64,000 bases of DNA from Closterium sp. NIES-65 (lineage: Eukaryota; Streptophyta; Zygnematophyceae; Desmidiales; Closteriaceae). This document shows positions 22,352 through 32,937 of the stretch, one piece after another. The translations under genes were made by a program, and so were the position numbers. Within the stretch, counting starts at the first letter, position 1. Each line of letters starts with the position of its first letter. Below the pieces are notes generated by a model. It was not told the DNA's origin. It did no database searches and saw only the letters and a list, made by a program, of their open reading frames with translations. The stretch is from positions 124,001-188,000 of the forward strand of contig CANXME010002316.1 in the NCBI GenBank assembly GCA_948144175.1. The letters are read 5' to 3'.

Positions 22352-22363
22352 TGGTATCAGAGC
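22352..22363 (+). promoter_or_regulatory. Primer-binding site of T1
   Basis: TGGTATCAGAGC, complementary to the 3' end of initiator-Met tRNA, 3 nt after the LTR. Confidence 0.92.
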
Positions 22364-22394
22364 TGCGTTATAGTGATCCTCGATATAGGTAGCT

Positions 22395-25300
22395 ATGGCG
22401 GGCAACACCTCGGCGGTAGCTGGTGAATCTTCAGCCCAAGATCGTAGCGGCAGCCAAGATTCTGGTGTTTCTGCGCCAAGGGGAGCGCGAACAAGCCAGG
22501 GCTCGCTGATCAAGGAGGTGCTGAAAAACTTCACCGTCGAGAAGTTCAATGGTGAGGGCTATGATGATTGGGCCTGGAAAATGCAACTTTATTTCCGTCA
22601 AATCGGATTGCTGAAACTAATGATTGGGGAGGAGCCTAGACCGAGTGACCCCGCCCTTCAGGAAGATTGGGACGAGCGCGCCTTGGGTGGCTACTATTTG
22701 ATGTCGCAGAGTTTGGAGCTGAACCAGCGTCACCACGTCATGCACCTGCTGCCGGAGGTTGAGTGCGGTCCGAAGGCGTGGACGGTGTTGAAGGAGCTGC
22801 ACGCCCCGACCTCCGTTGTTGCAACATTGATGCTGAAGAGGGAGCTGTCCGCGTTGCGCCTGAGCGAGGGAGAGCCGGTGCAACCTGTCCTGGACAAATT
22901 GCGCGACCTCTATGCGAAGTTGGCGACCGCGGGAATCACCTACGCGGAGCAGACCAAGTGCCTGAAGATGCTCTCGCTGCTGCCGGAATCGTGGCTTCAA
23001 TTCACGAGCGTATTGAGCCTGCCGCAGAACCAGAGCTCGTGGACACTCGAGTGGGTGCGGACAAAGATTCTAGAGGAGGACTTCCGTCGCCATCAACTGA
23101 GCGGTGGAGACGACGGCAGCAGCGGCTACGGGATGCAAGGGAGCCGACGTGGCAAAGGACGTGGCTTCGGTGGTGCTGGACGCGGTGCAAAGAAAGACGA
23201 CGACTCCAACGACCAACAAGGAGGTACCGGTTGGGGTCGCGGTGCGAAATCTGGACGTGGGGGCAAGTCGGGTGCTGGTGGCAAAATGAAAGGGAGTTGC
23301 TGGTATTGTGAGAAGGAAGGGCACCCCTGGTTTTTGTGCTATAAGAAACCCGATAGATGGACCCCCCAGAATCGTCACCAGGATGGCGGCGCGCGGAGGA
23401 ACCAGAAAAACGGCGCCAACATGGTCGCTGATTCGTCCGACAACAACCCGAAGGGCAACGGCGGTGCAGAGAAGAAGAAGGAGCGCACCGCGGGCCAATT
23501 CTTCCATATGGGAGACAAGGGGGAGCAAGGAGACGCATCTGCTAAGGCTGGAGCAGAGCTGCATCCCCTGGACTATTGGGTGTTGGACACAGGCGCCGCT
23601 TGGACAATGACGCCGCGCAAGTACCTGCTGGACGACGTACGCGCTGCACCGATTAATGAGGTGTGCTCTGCCTCTGGACACATGTTGAAGGTGGCTGGTG
23701 CGGGACGAGCTGCATTTAAGGGAGCGGATGGCAAGCCGGTGGTGCTGCACGACGTTCTCCTCGTCCCCGACCTGAAGGCCAACCTCATCTCCCTCCGTAA
23801 GCTTGGCAAGGCTGGGGTGAACACCAACACGGATGGGGCTCGCACTTATAAGGGGAAGCTGGGCAATCGGGTGCTTTGGGATCTGCACGAGAGCAAGGAC
23901 GTGTACAGATCTATGTGGCAGCTGCCGGTGCTGGCGTGGCACGGTGGGGGGCAGGCTGGAGAGGGGTCTGCATCCCAGGGGGAGTGCAACGCCGTTGGAG
24001 GGGTTGGTGTGAAAGTGTCGGCCAGATCTGGGGAGACAGATTGGGCAACTGCACACCGACGTTTGGGGCATGTGGCAATGCCTTTGCTGAAGCAGCTGGA
24101 GAAGGATGGAGCCGTTAAGGGCTTAAAGCTGAACGGACAACCACCCGATGATAACTGTGAAATTTGCCTCCTTTCAAAGTTCACCCGTTTCCCCTTCCAT
24201 AGTGTGGCTGGCAGGAGCAAAAAGCCGTTGGAGCTGGTCCACATGGACTTGGTGGGGCCGCTGCCGGTGCAAGGGCACAAGGGGGAGCGGTACTTCCTAA
24301 CCATAGTGGATGACTGGAGCAGGCTAATGTGGGCGTATCCGCTGAAGCAGAAAGATCACGCCGCCTCCACGATTCGGGACGATTGGCTGCCGTTCGTGGA
24401 GAAGCAAGCGGAGTGTGTGGTGAAGCGGATTAGGACAGATCGGGGTGGTGAGTTCCTTGGAGCTGAGATGACGGCCTGGCTCAAGAAGCAGGGCATCCAG
24501 AGGGAGCTGACCACGGCTTACACCCCACAGTCCAACGGTGTAGCAGAACGGGCGAACCGGACAATTCTGGAGACAGCTAGGGCGCTGCTCATAGAATCTG
24601 GGCTGGGCAACTCCATGTGGCCCCATGCTGTTCGGCACGCTACCGTCGCTAGGAACAGGGTACTCACAAAGGTTGGGGATGACTCGTGGGTGCCGTTGGA
24701 GAGGTGGCTTGGGAGGAAGCCGCCGGTGGACATGCTCAGGGTGTTCGGTTGCATGGCAGTCGCCCACGTTCCCAAGACCTACCGCAGTAAGTTGGGGGCG
24801 AGTGCAATCTGGTGTGTGCATTTGGGGCTGGCAGCTGAAAGCAAGGGATGGCTGCTGTGGGAGCCTTCCAAGGGTGTGTTGTTTGACAGCAGGGATGTGA
24901 AGTTTGTTGAGGGCATGATGCATGGGAGCTGGGAGAAACAGCCGGAGGCCAGGGTGTCCCAGCAGATGGAGCAGATTACCATGCAGCTGGACCTGACTCC
25001 TAGTGTGTGGGAGGAGGGAGAGGAGGCAGCTGCAGAGGGTGGTGATAAAGAGAAGGTGCAGGAGGCACCTGCTGGTGGAGGTGATGGTGTGGAGATTAGC
25101 GGTAGCACTAGTGGAGCTGCTGGATCCGAGGGAGGAGAGCAGCAGCAGGGGAAAACTAAGAAGCCGAAGGGTGTTATTATGAAGGGATGGGAGACACCCG
25201 TCTCCAGGCCAGGACGTACCCGTATGGCTACTAAGAAGCTGACTGCAGGAGCTGATGTAGCGGAGCAGCAGCTTGGGACCAAGGAGGCATTCCTGATTCT

Positions 25301-26768
25301 ACCGCATGGCTATGACCCGGATGAGGAGGATCAACCTGCGTACTGTTTTCTTGCCCCTGCACCAGAGGAACCAGCTAGCATGGAGGAGGCATTAGCTGGA
25401 CCAGATAGGGACAAATGGCTAGCTTCCAGGGATGCTGAGTACCAGAGCCTGCTGGAGAATGGGACTTGGGAACTAGTGGTGCTGCCTGAGGGAAAGAAAG
25501 CGGTACAATGCAAGTGGGTGCTAAGGATCAAGACTGACGACAAGGGGCAGGTCACCATCTACAAGAGTAGGTTGGTGGCTAAGGGGTTTATGCAGAAGGA
25601 GAAGCGGGACTTCAATGAGATCTTTGCTCCCACTGCCAAACCCCCTACCCTTCGTGTCTTGTTGGCAGATGCAGCCGTTAGTGGGAAGTTCATTATCCAG
25701 ATGGACATATCAACGGCATTTCTCAACGGGATTTTAGAGGAGGAGGTGTTCATGACGCAGCCACCTGGGTATGAGGATGGTACGGGCAGGGTGTGCAAGC
25801 TGAAAAAGTCCATCTACGGCTTGAAGCAGGCGCCACGCTGCTGGTACCAGAAGTTGGCAGCTGTTTTAGAGGAGATGGGATTCAGGACCAGCAGCTGTGA
25901 TGAGAGCCTCTTTCTCAAGGGGGAGGGGGAGAAGCTGGTGCTGTTTCTGGTCTATGTGGACGACATTCTTCTCTTTAGCAGCAGCATGAAGGAGATCCAG
26001 AAGGTGCAGCAGCAGCTGATGGAGAACTTCAAGTGCAAGAACCTTGGGGAGGTAAAGTACTACCTCGGGATGCACGTGGAGAGGGATCTGGATCACAGGT
26101 GGTTGAAGCTGCACCAGGAGAAGTTCATCAAGGAGCTTGGGGAGAAGTACGGAATTGAGAATGAGCGCAAGGTTGCAACTCCCCTGCCAGCAGAATTCAA
26201 GCTTGTGAAAGCTGCAGAGGATGAAGGGGTTGAAGCCGAGGAGCAGCAGCAATTTCAGTCCTTGGTGGGCAGCCTCTTGTATGCAGCAGTTCACACGAGG
26301 CCCGACATCTCTTTCTCGTTTGGGCAGCTGGCTAGGGTAGTGCAGAATCCATCAGAGGAGCAGGTGGATGCAGCTGAGCGTGTGGTGAAGTATCTGAACT
26401 CTCACCCAAGCATTGGAGTTCAATACTCCGCATCTGCACAGGTGAAGCAGAACGGGGTTGAGATGCTGAAAGAGAAAGGGGAGAGGCTTGGAGAAGGCAA
26501 GCTTTTTCTCACTTGCTTTACCGATGCTACGTGGGCCTCTGAGAAGGAGGATTCCTCATCTGTGGGAGGATACATCTGCGTAGTTGGGGGAGGACCGGTT
26601 AGTTGGAGGTCAAAGAAGCAGACGGAGACAGCACTCTCTTCTGTGGAATCAGAGTACATGGCGATGTTCCATGGGGTGAAGGAGGTGATTTGGCTGAGGA
26701 GGCTGTTAGAGGAGATTGGCCAGGAGCAAAAGGTTGTTACGCCGCTGTTTTGTGATAGCAAGGGATGA
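22395..26768 (+). CDS. Copia gag-pol polyprotein, C-terminally truncated (1,457 aa)
   Basis: One open frame from MAGNTSAVAGES through gag, zinc knuckle (CWYCEKEGHPWFLC), protease DTGAAW, HHCC pre-integrase, integrase (HMDLVGP, RTDRGGEF, GVAERANRT), RT YVDD, and RNase H SVESEYMA and LFCDSKG, then a stop. A 217-bp deletion (junction 26765/26766) removes the last 69 family codons and the normal stop. The lost part includes the HMRIKWHW and ADFLTKRL tail of RNase H. It is otherwise undamaged. RNase H would lack its C-terminal strand and helix, so autonomous movement is unlikely, but gag, protease, integrase and RT could be made. The start is the first ATG after the PBS (46-nt leader). Confidence 0.92.
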   Translation: MAGNTSAVAGESSAQDRSGSQDSGVSAPRGARTSQGSLIKEVLKNFTVEKFNGEGYDDWAWKMQLYFRQIGLLKLMIGEEPRPSDPALQEDWDERALGGYYLMSQSLELNQRHHVMHLLPEVECGPKAWTVLKELHAPTSVVATLMLKRELSALRLSEGEPVQPVLDKLRDLYAKLATAGITYAEQTKCLKMLSLLPESWLQFTSVLSLPQNQSSWTLEWVRTKILEEDFRRHQLSGGDDGSSGYGMQGSRRGKGRGFGGAGRGAKKDDDSNDQQGGTGWGRGAKSGRGGKSGAGGKMKGSCWYCEKEGHPWFLCYKKPDRWTPQNRHQDGGARRNQKNGANMVADSSDNNPKGNGGAEKKKERTAGQFFHMGDKGEQGDASAKAGAELHPLDYWVLDTGAAWTMTPRKYLLDDVRAAPINEVCSASGHMLKVAGAGRAAFKGADGKPVVLHDVLLVPDLKANLISLRKLGKAGVNTNTDGARTYKGKLGNRVLWDLHESKDVYRSMWQLPVLAWHGGGQAGEGSASQGECNAVGGVGVKVSARSGETDWATAHRRLGHVAMPLLKQLEKDGAVKGLKLNGQPPDDNCEICLLSKFTRFPFHSVAGRSKKPLELVHMDLVGPLPVQGHKGERYFLTIVDDWSRLMWAYPLKQKDHAASTIRDDWLPFVEKQAECVVKRIRTDRGGEFLGAEMTAWLKKQGIQRELTTAYTPQSNGVAERANRTILETARALLIESGLGNSMWPHAVRHATVARNRVLTKVGDDSWVPLERWLGRKPPVDMLRVFGCMAVAHVPKTYRSKLGASAIWCVHLGLAAESKGWLLWEPSKGVLFDSRDVKFVEGMMHGSWEKQPEARVSQQMEQITMQLDLTPSVWEEGEEAAAEGGDKEKVQEAPAGGGDGVEISGSTSGAAGSEGGEQQQGKTKKPKGVIMKGWETPVSRPGRTRMATKKLTAGADVAEQQLGTKEAFLILPHGYDPDEEDQPAYCFLAPAPEEPASMEEALAGPDRDKWLASRDAEYQSLLENGTWELVVLPEGKKAVQCKWVLRIKTDDKGQVTIYKSRLVAKGFMQKEKRDFNEIFAPTAKPPTLRVLLADAAVSGKFIIQMDISTAFLNGILEEEVFMTQPPGYEDGTGRVCKLKKSIYGLKQAPRCWYQKLAAVLEEMGFRTSSCDESLFLKGEGEKLVLFLVYVDDILLFSSSMKEIQKVQQQLMENFKCKNLGEVKYYLGMHVERDLDHRWLKLHQEKFIKELGEKYGIENERKVATPLPAEFKLVKAAEDEGVEAEEQQQFQSLVGSLLYAAVHTRPDISFSFGQLARVVQNPSEEQVDAAERVVKYLNSHPSIGVQYSASAQVKQNGVEMLKEKGERLGEGKLFLTCFTDATWASEKEDSSSVGGYICVVGGGPVSWRSKKQTETALSSVESEYMAMFHGVKEVIWLRRLLEEIGQEQKVVTPLFCDSKG

Positions 26769-26781
26769 TGGGGATGCAGCC

Positions 26782-26800
26782 GGCAGGCTGAGGGGGAGTG
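26782..26800 (+). promoter_or_regulatory. Polypurine tract of T1
   Basis: The 19-base tract GGCAGGCTGAGGGGGAGTG ends one base before the LTR start at 26801. Confidence 0.85.
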
Positions 26801-27884
26801 TGTTGGGTGCAAATTCACTTTGCACGACATCCTGCCGTCTGTTTGTACGAGTATGCGTGTGCGAATGCATTTGCGTGTGAATGGTATGTTTGTGTGTTTG
26901 TTTGCTTTCGCAATTTTCGCTTGAAGCATTTGCAGATACTCGCAAAATGTGCGCTTCGGCATAACATTGTACGCGCTATGAACAGTACAAGCAGAAAGGA
27001 CGAGCTCGCAAAGGAACCCAAGATGGAAGCTTTGCGGCTCAACTTACTTGATTGCGCAGATTCAGTTCTATCCAACTCGAAATTGTACTGTTTTGTTTGG
27101 TTGACTATAGTGTAGCAGGGCAGGCACTATAGGGGTACAATTTAGGTGAAGGTTGGATGTTGTTTGTCTGTATCTGCATGCTACAGGGCCAGGGGAAACC
27201 AGCGGAACCAGCATTTGGCTGGTTGGGCAAAGACAAAACAGGTTCTGTTTTTAGGACCTGAACCTGGTTGTTGTTTTCCCTGGTTGGAAAAACAGAACCA
27301 GAGGTTGTTCACCAACCTATCACCTGCTATTTTGTCCAGCCAGGTTGGTTCTGTTGCTTGGAATTATTTGGGATCATCCCTGGTTGTTCCCAGGTTGATT
27401 CCCAAGGTCCTTGCTAGCTAGAGCTATTTATTCCTTCTCTGTTTGTACCTGAATATAGTGAAATTGATTCAAGCGAATTCCTTCCTTGCTGGAATTTCTT
27501 TTCTACGCGGTGCGACGGCGGAATGCTACCCGAGTCAACGCTAGTACGCTAGCACTCCAACGCTAGGCTAACGCTGTCCGAGCCATAACTTCGTAATGGC
27601 AAAACTTTTCGCGAGGCAACCTGGCTTATTTTAAAGCTCTTAGAGTGAGCTTCGATATAGGAAATTCTCAGCTTAATCCGATCGACGGTGTGCACGATAC
27701 GCTGCGCGACGTTCAAGGTACTCTTGTTGTTTTGACTAAGTCCCTCTTGATCCCTCTCTCTACAGACTCGGACCCGAGGATAGGGGCTGGTCTTGTACCA
27801 GGCACCCAAGGACCCTTGGACGTGACCCCGAGGAGAGGTTTTAAGTGTGATAAAGTCTTAATAGCTTGAGTTTATTAGACCCTT
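26801..27884 (+). repeat. Middle LTR of T1, last bases missing
   Basis: Near-complete LTR ending ...TTTATTAGACCCTT, where it fuses with the interior of the next LTR at a shared CCTT. It carries the variants GCAGATACTCGCAAAATG, CTTGTTGTTTT and TTGGACGTGACC, which also mark the LTR at 47770. Confidence 0.92.
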
Positions 27885-28290
27885 GCTGGAATTTCCTTTC
27901 TACGCAGTGCGACAGCGGAATGCTACCCGAGTCAACGCTAGTACGCTAGCACTCCAACGCTAGGCAAATGCTGTCCGAGCCATAACTTCGTAATGGCAGA
28001 ACTTTTCGCGAGGCAACTTGGCTTATTTTAGAGCTCTTAGAGTGAGCTTCAATATAGGAAATTTTCAGCTTAGTCCGATCGACGGTCTGCACGATACGCT
28101 GCGCGACGTTCAAGGTACTCTTGCTGTTTTGACTAAGTCCCTCTTGATCCCTCTCTCTACAAACTCGGACCCGAGGATAGGGGCTGGTCTTGTACCAGGC
28201 ACCCAAGGACCCTTGGAGGTGACCCCGAGGAGAGGTTTTAAGTTTGATAAAGTCTTAATAGCTTGAGTTTATTAGGCCCTTACACCAACA
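27885..28290 (+). repeat. Outer 3' LTR of T1, 5'-truncated (about 406 bp)
   Basis: Begins in the GCTGGAATTTCCTTTC segment of the LTR and runs to CCAACA. It matches the 21256 LTR at diagnostic sites. Followed directly by the right TSD. Confidence 0.92.
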
Positions 28291-28295
28291 TCTAA
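28291..28295. repeat. TSD TCTAA, right copy of T1
   Basis: Identical to 21251-21255; the pre-insertion site would read ...GAGTACTCTC TCTAA ATCCATATCC. Confidence 0.9.
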
Positions 28296-29117
28296 ATCCA
28301 TATCCATGCTAGGCATTAGGAACTCGCTTCAGGTATCCGCGCAGCACCCAGTACTGCCGCATTTGGTAACGCAAGGAACGAGGGAGGGCAGTGCAAGAAT
28401 CAGGCAGGGTTCGGCAACAGAAAATATATCAAACCTCCCATTCCAAGTCCATTATCCACCCCACCCCCAGCATGCAGAACTTCAGCTCCAATTACTCTCG
28501 CAGCACCTAGTAATGCAGCAATTGTTAAAGTGAGATCAGGGAAAGGGCTGTAGCAGGAGGCCCAGAGAAAATTGAAACAACGTTGTGGAACAGGCAAGAA
28601 TCTCTTATTCAGCACTCTCTCCTGATCCATCTTGATGGGTTGGCACGCAAAAATCTAGCTCCAGATACACCTCCGGCAATCATGCTGCAGCAATTGGTGG
28701 AGCAAGATGAAGGAGGGGTCACATTGAACAAAAACAAAGATCAAGCTTGCGCAGGTTGAACCCTCCCTCTCTTCAGGCCCATCTCCACCTCTTAGACTCG
28801 AAATTCCAGCTCCAGGTACATCTGCAACAACTAGTGGTAGTGTGAGGCAACTCAACAACGACCTCCTAAAGAGGTGGCACACCTCATGTAGACAACACCC
28901 CTGGCCTAGGTTGGTAAGGGGTGCAGAGAAATCAAGTGGGAGAGTGAAAGTGTAGGTGTGCCACGTCGCACGGAAGGTGTAGCTGTATTGTGATATTTGG
29001 TGGGGCATAAGGTATTTTCGAGTTGCACATACCATCTCTGTACTCAGCTAGGAGTTGTTTGTCATTGAATCATGTTGTGGGGCGTAGCTCAAGAGGCGGA
29101 TTATCCAGAAGATGGCG
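28296..29117. other. Intergenic, no gene recognised
   Basis: Unique-looking DNA after T1. Short ORFs on both strands have no recognisable domain. Confidence 0.55.
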
Positions 29118-29474
29118 TTAACTGGCATGGCCCATGCCGGTGTATGCCGTTGGCGTGAGGGTGGTGTTGATTGTTGACCTTGTCGATGACATCTGGTGGT
29201 TGAAGACCAACATAATTGACTTGTCATTGGGCAGCCACAGCAGCTTCATTGACTCGAGCCCTTCTGCAGACACGTAGACAGAGAACGCTTCAAACACTTC
29301 CTTCGGTGCAGGGAAGTACCATATTTTATCTGGCGGGTTCAGAAACAAGAGCTGAGATGTGACAGTGTAGGCTTTGTGTTGTGTATGGTTGTAGGGTAAA
29401 CAACAGGAAAAGGGGGAAAGCAACCAGCTTTTAGAAGAGTGTCTGCGGGGCCTTAAAAGGGTGATTTGCAACAC
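29118..29474 (-). CDS. Hypothetical protein fragment (118 aa)
   Basis: Not recognised. The middle (LLFLNPPDKIWYFPAPKEVF, EAFSVYVSAEGLESMKLLWL) has balanced, protein-like composition, whereas the first 40 residues look like intergenic translation. It could be an exon remnant. No neighbouring gene supports it, and chance cannot be excluded. Confidence 0.2.
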   Translation of the reverse strand: MLQITLLRPRRHSSKSWLLSPFSCCLPYNHTQHKAYTVTSQLLFLNPPDKIWYFPAPKEVFEAFSVYVSAEGLESMKLLWLPNDKSIMLVFNHQMSSTRSTINTTLTPTAYTGMGHAS

Positions 29475-29639
29475 AGTGGTTAGAGAGATGAATAAAGAGA
29501 ATCAATTATATGGATCTAACTTTGAGGGGGAGACTGAGGGCGAAGTGGTTATGATGGTCATGTATGAAGAGAGTTTGTGGCCAGTAGTGGGTTTAGTACT
29601 CACCTCACTGCCACGCCACACCTATCGTGCACCACTCAC

Positions 29640-30110
29640 CAAGTCACACCCCCCCGACTACCACCACGTCACACCCAATCCGCCCCACTTGCCCCATCAC
29701 GTACCGGGAATGGCAAGCCACGTCACACCCAACCCGGCCCACTTGCCATGTCACACCTCCCTACCACGAGCCACGTCACACCCAACTCACCTGACACGCC
29801 TCGCCGCCGTCAGATGCCGCTCCCGTCTAGCCTCCTGAGTGCCACGTCACACCCAACTTGCCCCACATGGGGAGTCACTTACCTGGAATCGCACGCTACG
29901 TCACACCCAACTAGGCCCACTTGCCACGTCACATCCCCTAACCACAAGCCATGTCATGCCCAACTCACCTGACACGCCTCGACACGTCACACACCGTTCC
30001 CATGTAGCAGTCCTCACTCCCACATCACACCCAACCCACACCAGTTGTCACGTCACCCCCCCTCAACCACCGCCACGTCACTCACAACACGACCCACATG
30101 GGAGTCACTT
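29640..30110. repeat. Degenerate tandem repeat rich in CACGTCACACCCAAC
   Basis: The core CACGTCACACCCAAC recurs many times with variation. A longer period of about 179 bp is visible: CACCTGACACGCCTCG near 29789 and 29968, and GGAAT-GCA-GC-ACGTCACACCCAA near 29707 and 29886. CACATGGGGAGTCACTTACC also recurs near 29862 and 30095. Likely an old satellite or minisatellite. Confidence 0.75.
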
Positions 30111-30552
30111 ACCAGGAGTGGGTATGTCTTTCTAATCACTAACGCTCGTGCCTTGTCGACGAGAGGGGGGGGGGTGGGGTAACTAGCCAGTGCGGACGCC
30201 CCGACATGACTAGCATGTGCCCCACAACGCAGGCCGAGCTGTGCAAACATGGTGTATATCTCAGCCTCGAGCACCTCGATCTCGTTATGTGTAGCAACCT
30301 GCACCTGCTCCGCCCATGCACCTAGGGTACCTATGAGATTGGGGCCTGGGTGTGAGGAATCCCCGATCTGCGGCAGTCTCGTGTGCCCTTGCACTATCAT
30401 GCTGGCGGGAAGAGGGCAACGCAGGGAAAGGATTGGCAGATGTGCTTGGCTGATGCCCGAGGGAAGGACAGTCCAGGGGGGAGACCGCCCAGCCCCGGAC
30501 ATGCGATGTGTGGAGAGGTCGATATGCGTATGAGGGTAAGAGGAGGGGGGAG
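30111..30552. other. Intergenic, no gene recognised
   Basis: Between the tandem repeat and an old Copia fragment. A minus-strand ORF crosses it, but its ends lie in repeat DNA and no domain is recognised. Confidence 0.5.
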
Positions 30553-31478
30553 TGCAAGACATTGCCGTATTGAGAGTGAGCTGAAGAGTATTGAGGAGAA
30601 CGGCACGTGGGAATTGGTGGAGCTATTGGACGGGCATAAGACAATCACGTTCAAGTGGCTCTTCAAGATCAAGACGGAAGCCAATGGCAATATCTAGCGC
30701 CAAAAGTCTAGGCTTGTGACAAAGGGGTACCAGCAAAAGGAGAAGGTGGACTTCAAGGAGTTGTTTGCCCCTGTAGTTAGGCCAACAATGCTGCGTACCC
30801 TACTTGCCGGGGCTGCCATCATGGGCACCATTTTCACTCGTTGGTGGGCAGTCTCATTTATGCGGCGGTACACACCCGACCAGATGTCGCCTTTGCTACT
30901 GGCAGCTGGCTAGGGTTGTTCAATGTCATAATGAGGAGCAGTTAGCAGTTGGAATTAGGGTGGCCAAATATCTTGGCAAAACAGCGACCATTCGGCTGCA
31001 ATACTCGGTGGCGGCTCAAAGGCGCCAAAAGGGCGCGGATGGTGCCCGGGCATTTAATCCTTACTGCATTCTCTGATGCCTCAAACCTAGAGGACATGAC
31101 AAGTGTGGGAGACTTCATTTGCTGTGTTGGTGGAGGCCCAACTGCTTGGGAAAGAAAGAAGCAAGTGGATCAAGCTTTGAGCTTGGTGGAGTCCGATTAT
31201 ATGGCCATAATCCGTGCCGTACGTGAAACTGTGCGTCAGCGGTGCTTGTTGGGGAAGGAGCAGCAAGGACCTACCGCTCTCTATTGTCACAGTCAGGGTG
31301 CCATTACTAGCTAAGAACCCTATGTTGTATGGCCTCACCAAGCATATGAGGGTGAAATGGCATTGGGCGAGGAGCATGGTGGCCCCGGGTGAAGTCGAGT
31401 TGCACTACATGATGACCAAAAAGCTGGTGGACAGCATCATTGGAAGTGTTGCAAGCTGGCTGGGATGGCTCTAAACTG
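30553..31478 (+). pseudogene. Old Copia RT/RNase H remnant of a related family
   Basis: Starts at the RT entry (SIEENGTWELVELLDGHKTI, FKWLFKIKTEANGN), then TAG at 30695-30697, SRLVTKGYQQKEKVDF and KELFAPVVRPTMLRTLL. The RT core including YVDD is deleted near 30840: the frame jumps to LVGSLIYAAVHTRPDVAFAT. After further frameshifts come QLARVVQ, FSDASNLEDMTSVGDFICC, LSLVESDYMAIIRA and HMRVKWHWARS, ending CCKLAGMALN and stop (31476-31478). It is clearly diverged from the main family and much older. Confidence 0.85.
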
Positions 31479-31518
31479 AGAGCAACAGATTCTAAGTCCA
31501 ACAATTCGAGAAGAGGTT

Positions 31519-31802
31519 TGTTGGTGCAACCCCAAGGTTTACACTCTGCTTATTGTCTTCGTGCATGCAGGCGTGTGTGCATGGAATGGTATGAGGGCAT
31601 GAGATCATATATATTTCATGCTTGTAATAATGTGTGAATGATGAGTCATGATGTTGAATGTGAGTGTCGAGTCAATAGCGAGTTATTGCTAGTCGCGTGT
31701 CACGTTGTCGTTTGCGTGTCGTGTGCGTTCTTCTATTTTGTCGTGTGTCGATCGTTCAGCGTGTCGCAGGTGTGCACAGCAAGCCTCCCTAAACTCAAGC
31801 AG
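31519..31802 (+). repeat. Partial LTR of the old Copia remnant
   Basis: TGTTGGTGCAACCCC follows a purine run (GAGAAGAGG) 40 bases after the remnant's stop codon, the expected place for a 3' LTR. It runs until the minus-strand element H2 begins at 31803, which presumably split it. Its far end is not in the window. Confidence 0.5.
31798..31802. repeat. Putative TSD AGCAG, left copy of H2
   Basis: Five bases left of H2's outer LTR end. The right copy should lie beyond 64000, so it is a prediction. Confidence 0.4.
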
Positions 31803-32895
31803 TGTTGGTGTAAGGGCCTAATAAACTCAAGCTATTAAGACTTTATCACACTTAAAACCTCTCCTCGGGGTCACCTCCAAGGGTCCTTGGGTGCCTGGTA
31901 CAAGACCAGCCCCTATCCTCGGGTCCGAGTTTGTAGAGAGAGGGATCAAGAGGGACTTAGTCAAAACAGCAAGAGTACCTTGAACGTCGCGCAGCGTATC
32001 GTGCAGACCGTAGATCGGATTAAGCTGAGAATTTACTATATCGAAGCTCACTCTAAGAGCTTTAAAATAAGCCAAGTTGCCTCGTGAAAAGTTTTGCCAT
32101 TACGAAGTTATGGCTCGGACAGCGTTAGCCTAGCATTGGAGTGCTAGCTTACTAGCGTTGACTCGGGTAGCATTTCGCCGTCGCACCGCGTAGAAACATA
32201 ATTCCAGGAAGATAGGAATTCGCTTGAATCAATTTCACTATATTCTGGTACAAACAGAGAAGGAATAAATAGCTCTAGCTAGCAAGGACCTTGGGAATCA
32301 ACCTGGGAACAACCAGGGATGATCCCAAATAATTCCAAGCAACAGAACCAACCTGGCTGGACAAAATAGCAGGTGGTAGGTTGGTGAACAACCTCTGGTT
32401 CTGTTTTTCCAACCTGGGAAAACAACAACCAGGTTCAGGTCCTAAAAACAGAACCTGTTTTGTCTTTGCCCAACCAGCCAAATGCTGGTTCCGCTGGTTT
32501 CCCCTGGCCCTGTAGCATGCAGATACAGACAAACAACATCCAACCTTCACCCAAATTGTACCCCTATAGTGCCTGCCGTGCTACACTATAGTTAACCAAA
32601 CAAAACAGTACAATTTCGAGTTGGATAGAACTGAATCTGCGCAATCAAGTAAGCCGAACCACAAAGCTTCCATCTTGGGTTCCTTTGCAAGCTCGTCCTT
32701 TCTGCTTGTACTGTTCATAGCGCGTACAATGTTGTGCCGAAACGCATAATGCGCGAGTACCTGCAAATGCTTCAAGCGAAAATTGCGAAAGCAAACAAAC
32801 ACACGAACAAACCATTCACACGCAAATGCATTCGCACACGCATACTCGTACAAACAGACGGCAGGATGTTGTGCAAAGTGAATTTGCACCCAACA
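31803..32895 (-). repeat. 3' LTR of H2 (1,093 bp)
   Basis: Complete, minus orientation; starts (plus strand) TGTTGGTGTAAGG and ends GCACCCAACA. The polypurine complement follows at 32896-32914. It differs from the 5' LTR at 63344 at scattered single bases, so H2 is older than its inserts. Confidence 0.95.
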
Positions 32896-32937
32896 CACTC
32901 CCCCTCAGCCTGCCAGCTGCATCCCCATCATTCCATA

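Larger units (their letters stand above)
21256..28290 (+). mobile_element. Composite Copia insertion T1 (LTR-internal-LTR-partial LTR)
   Basis: Bounded by TSD TCTAA on both sides. Contains LTR 21256-22348, internal region 22349-26800 (4,452 bp, the family's 4,669 minus a 217-bp deletion), LTR 26801-27884, and a 5'-truncated LTR 27885-28290. The first and last LTRs share diagnostic variants (GACAGCGG, GGCAAA, TAGTCCGATC, AGTTTGATAAAG) that the middle LTR lacks. The outer pair therefore belongs to the original insertion, and the middle LTR came from another lineage. Confidence 0.92.

Noticed and set aside
29070..29140. tRNA-like start (GGGGCGTAGCTCAAGAGG)
   Set aside because: There is no B-box (GGTTCGA-type) and no acceptor or anticodon stem complement downstream.
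30053..30562. 169-codon minus-strand ORF
   Set aside because: Its ends lie in the tandem repeat and the Copia remnant, and only a short middle part looks protein-like. No family recognised.
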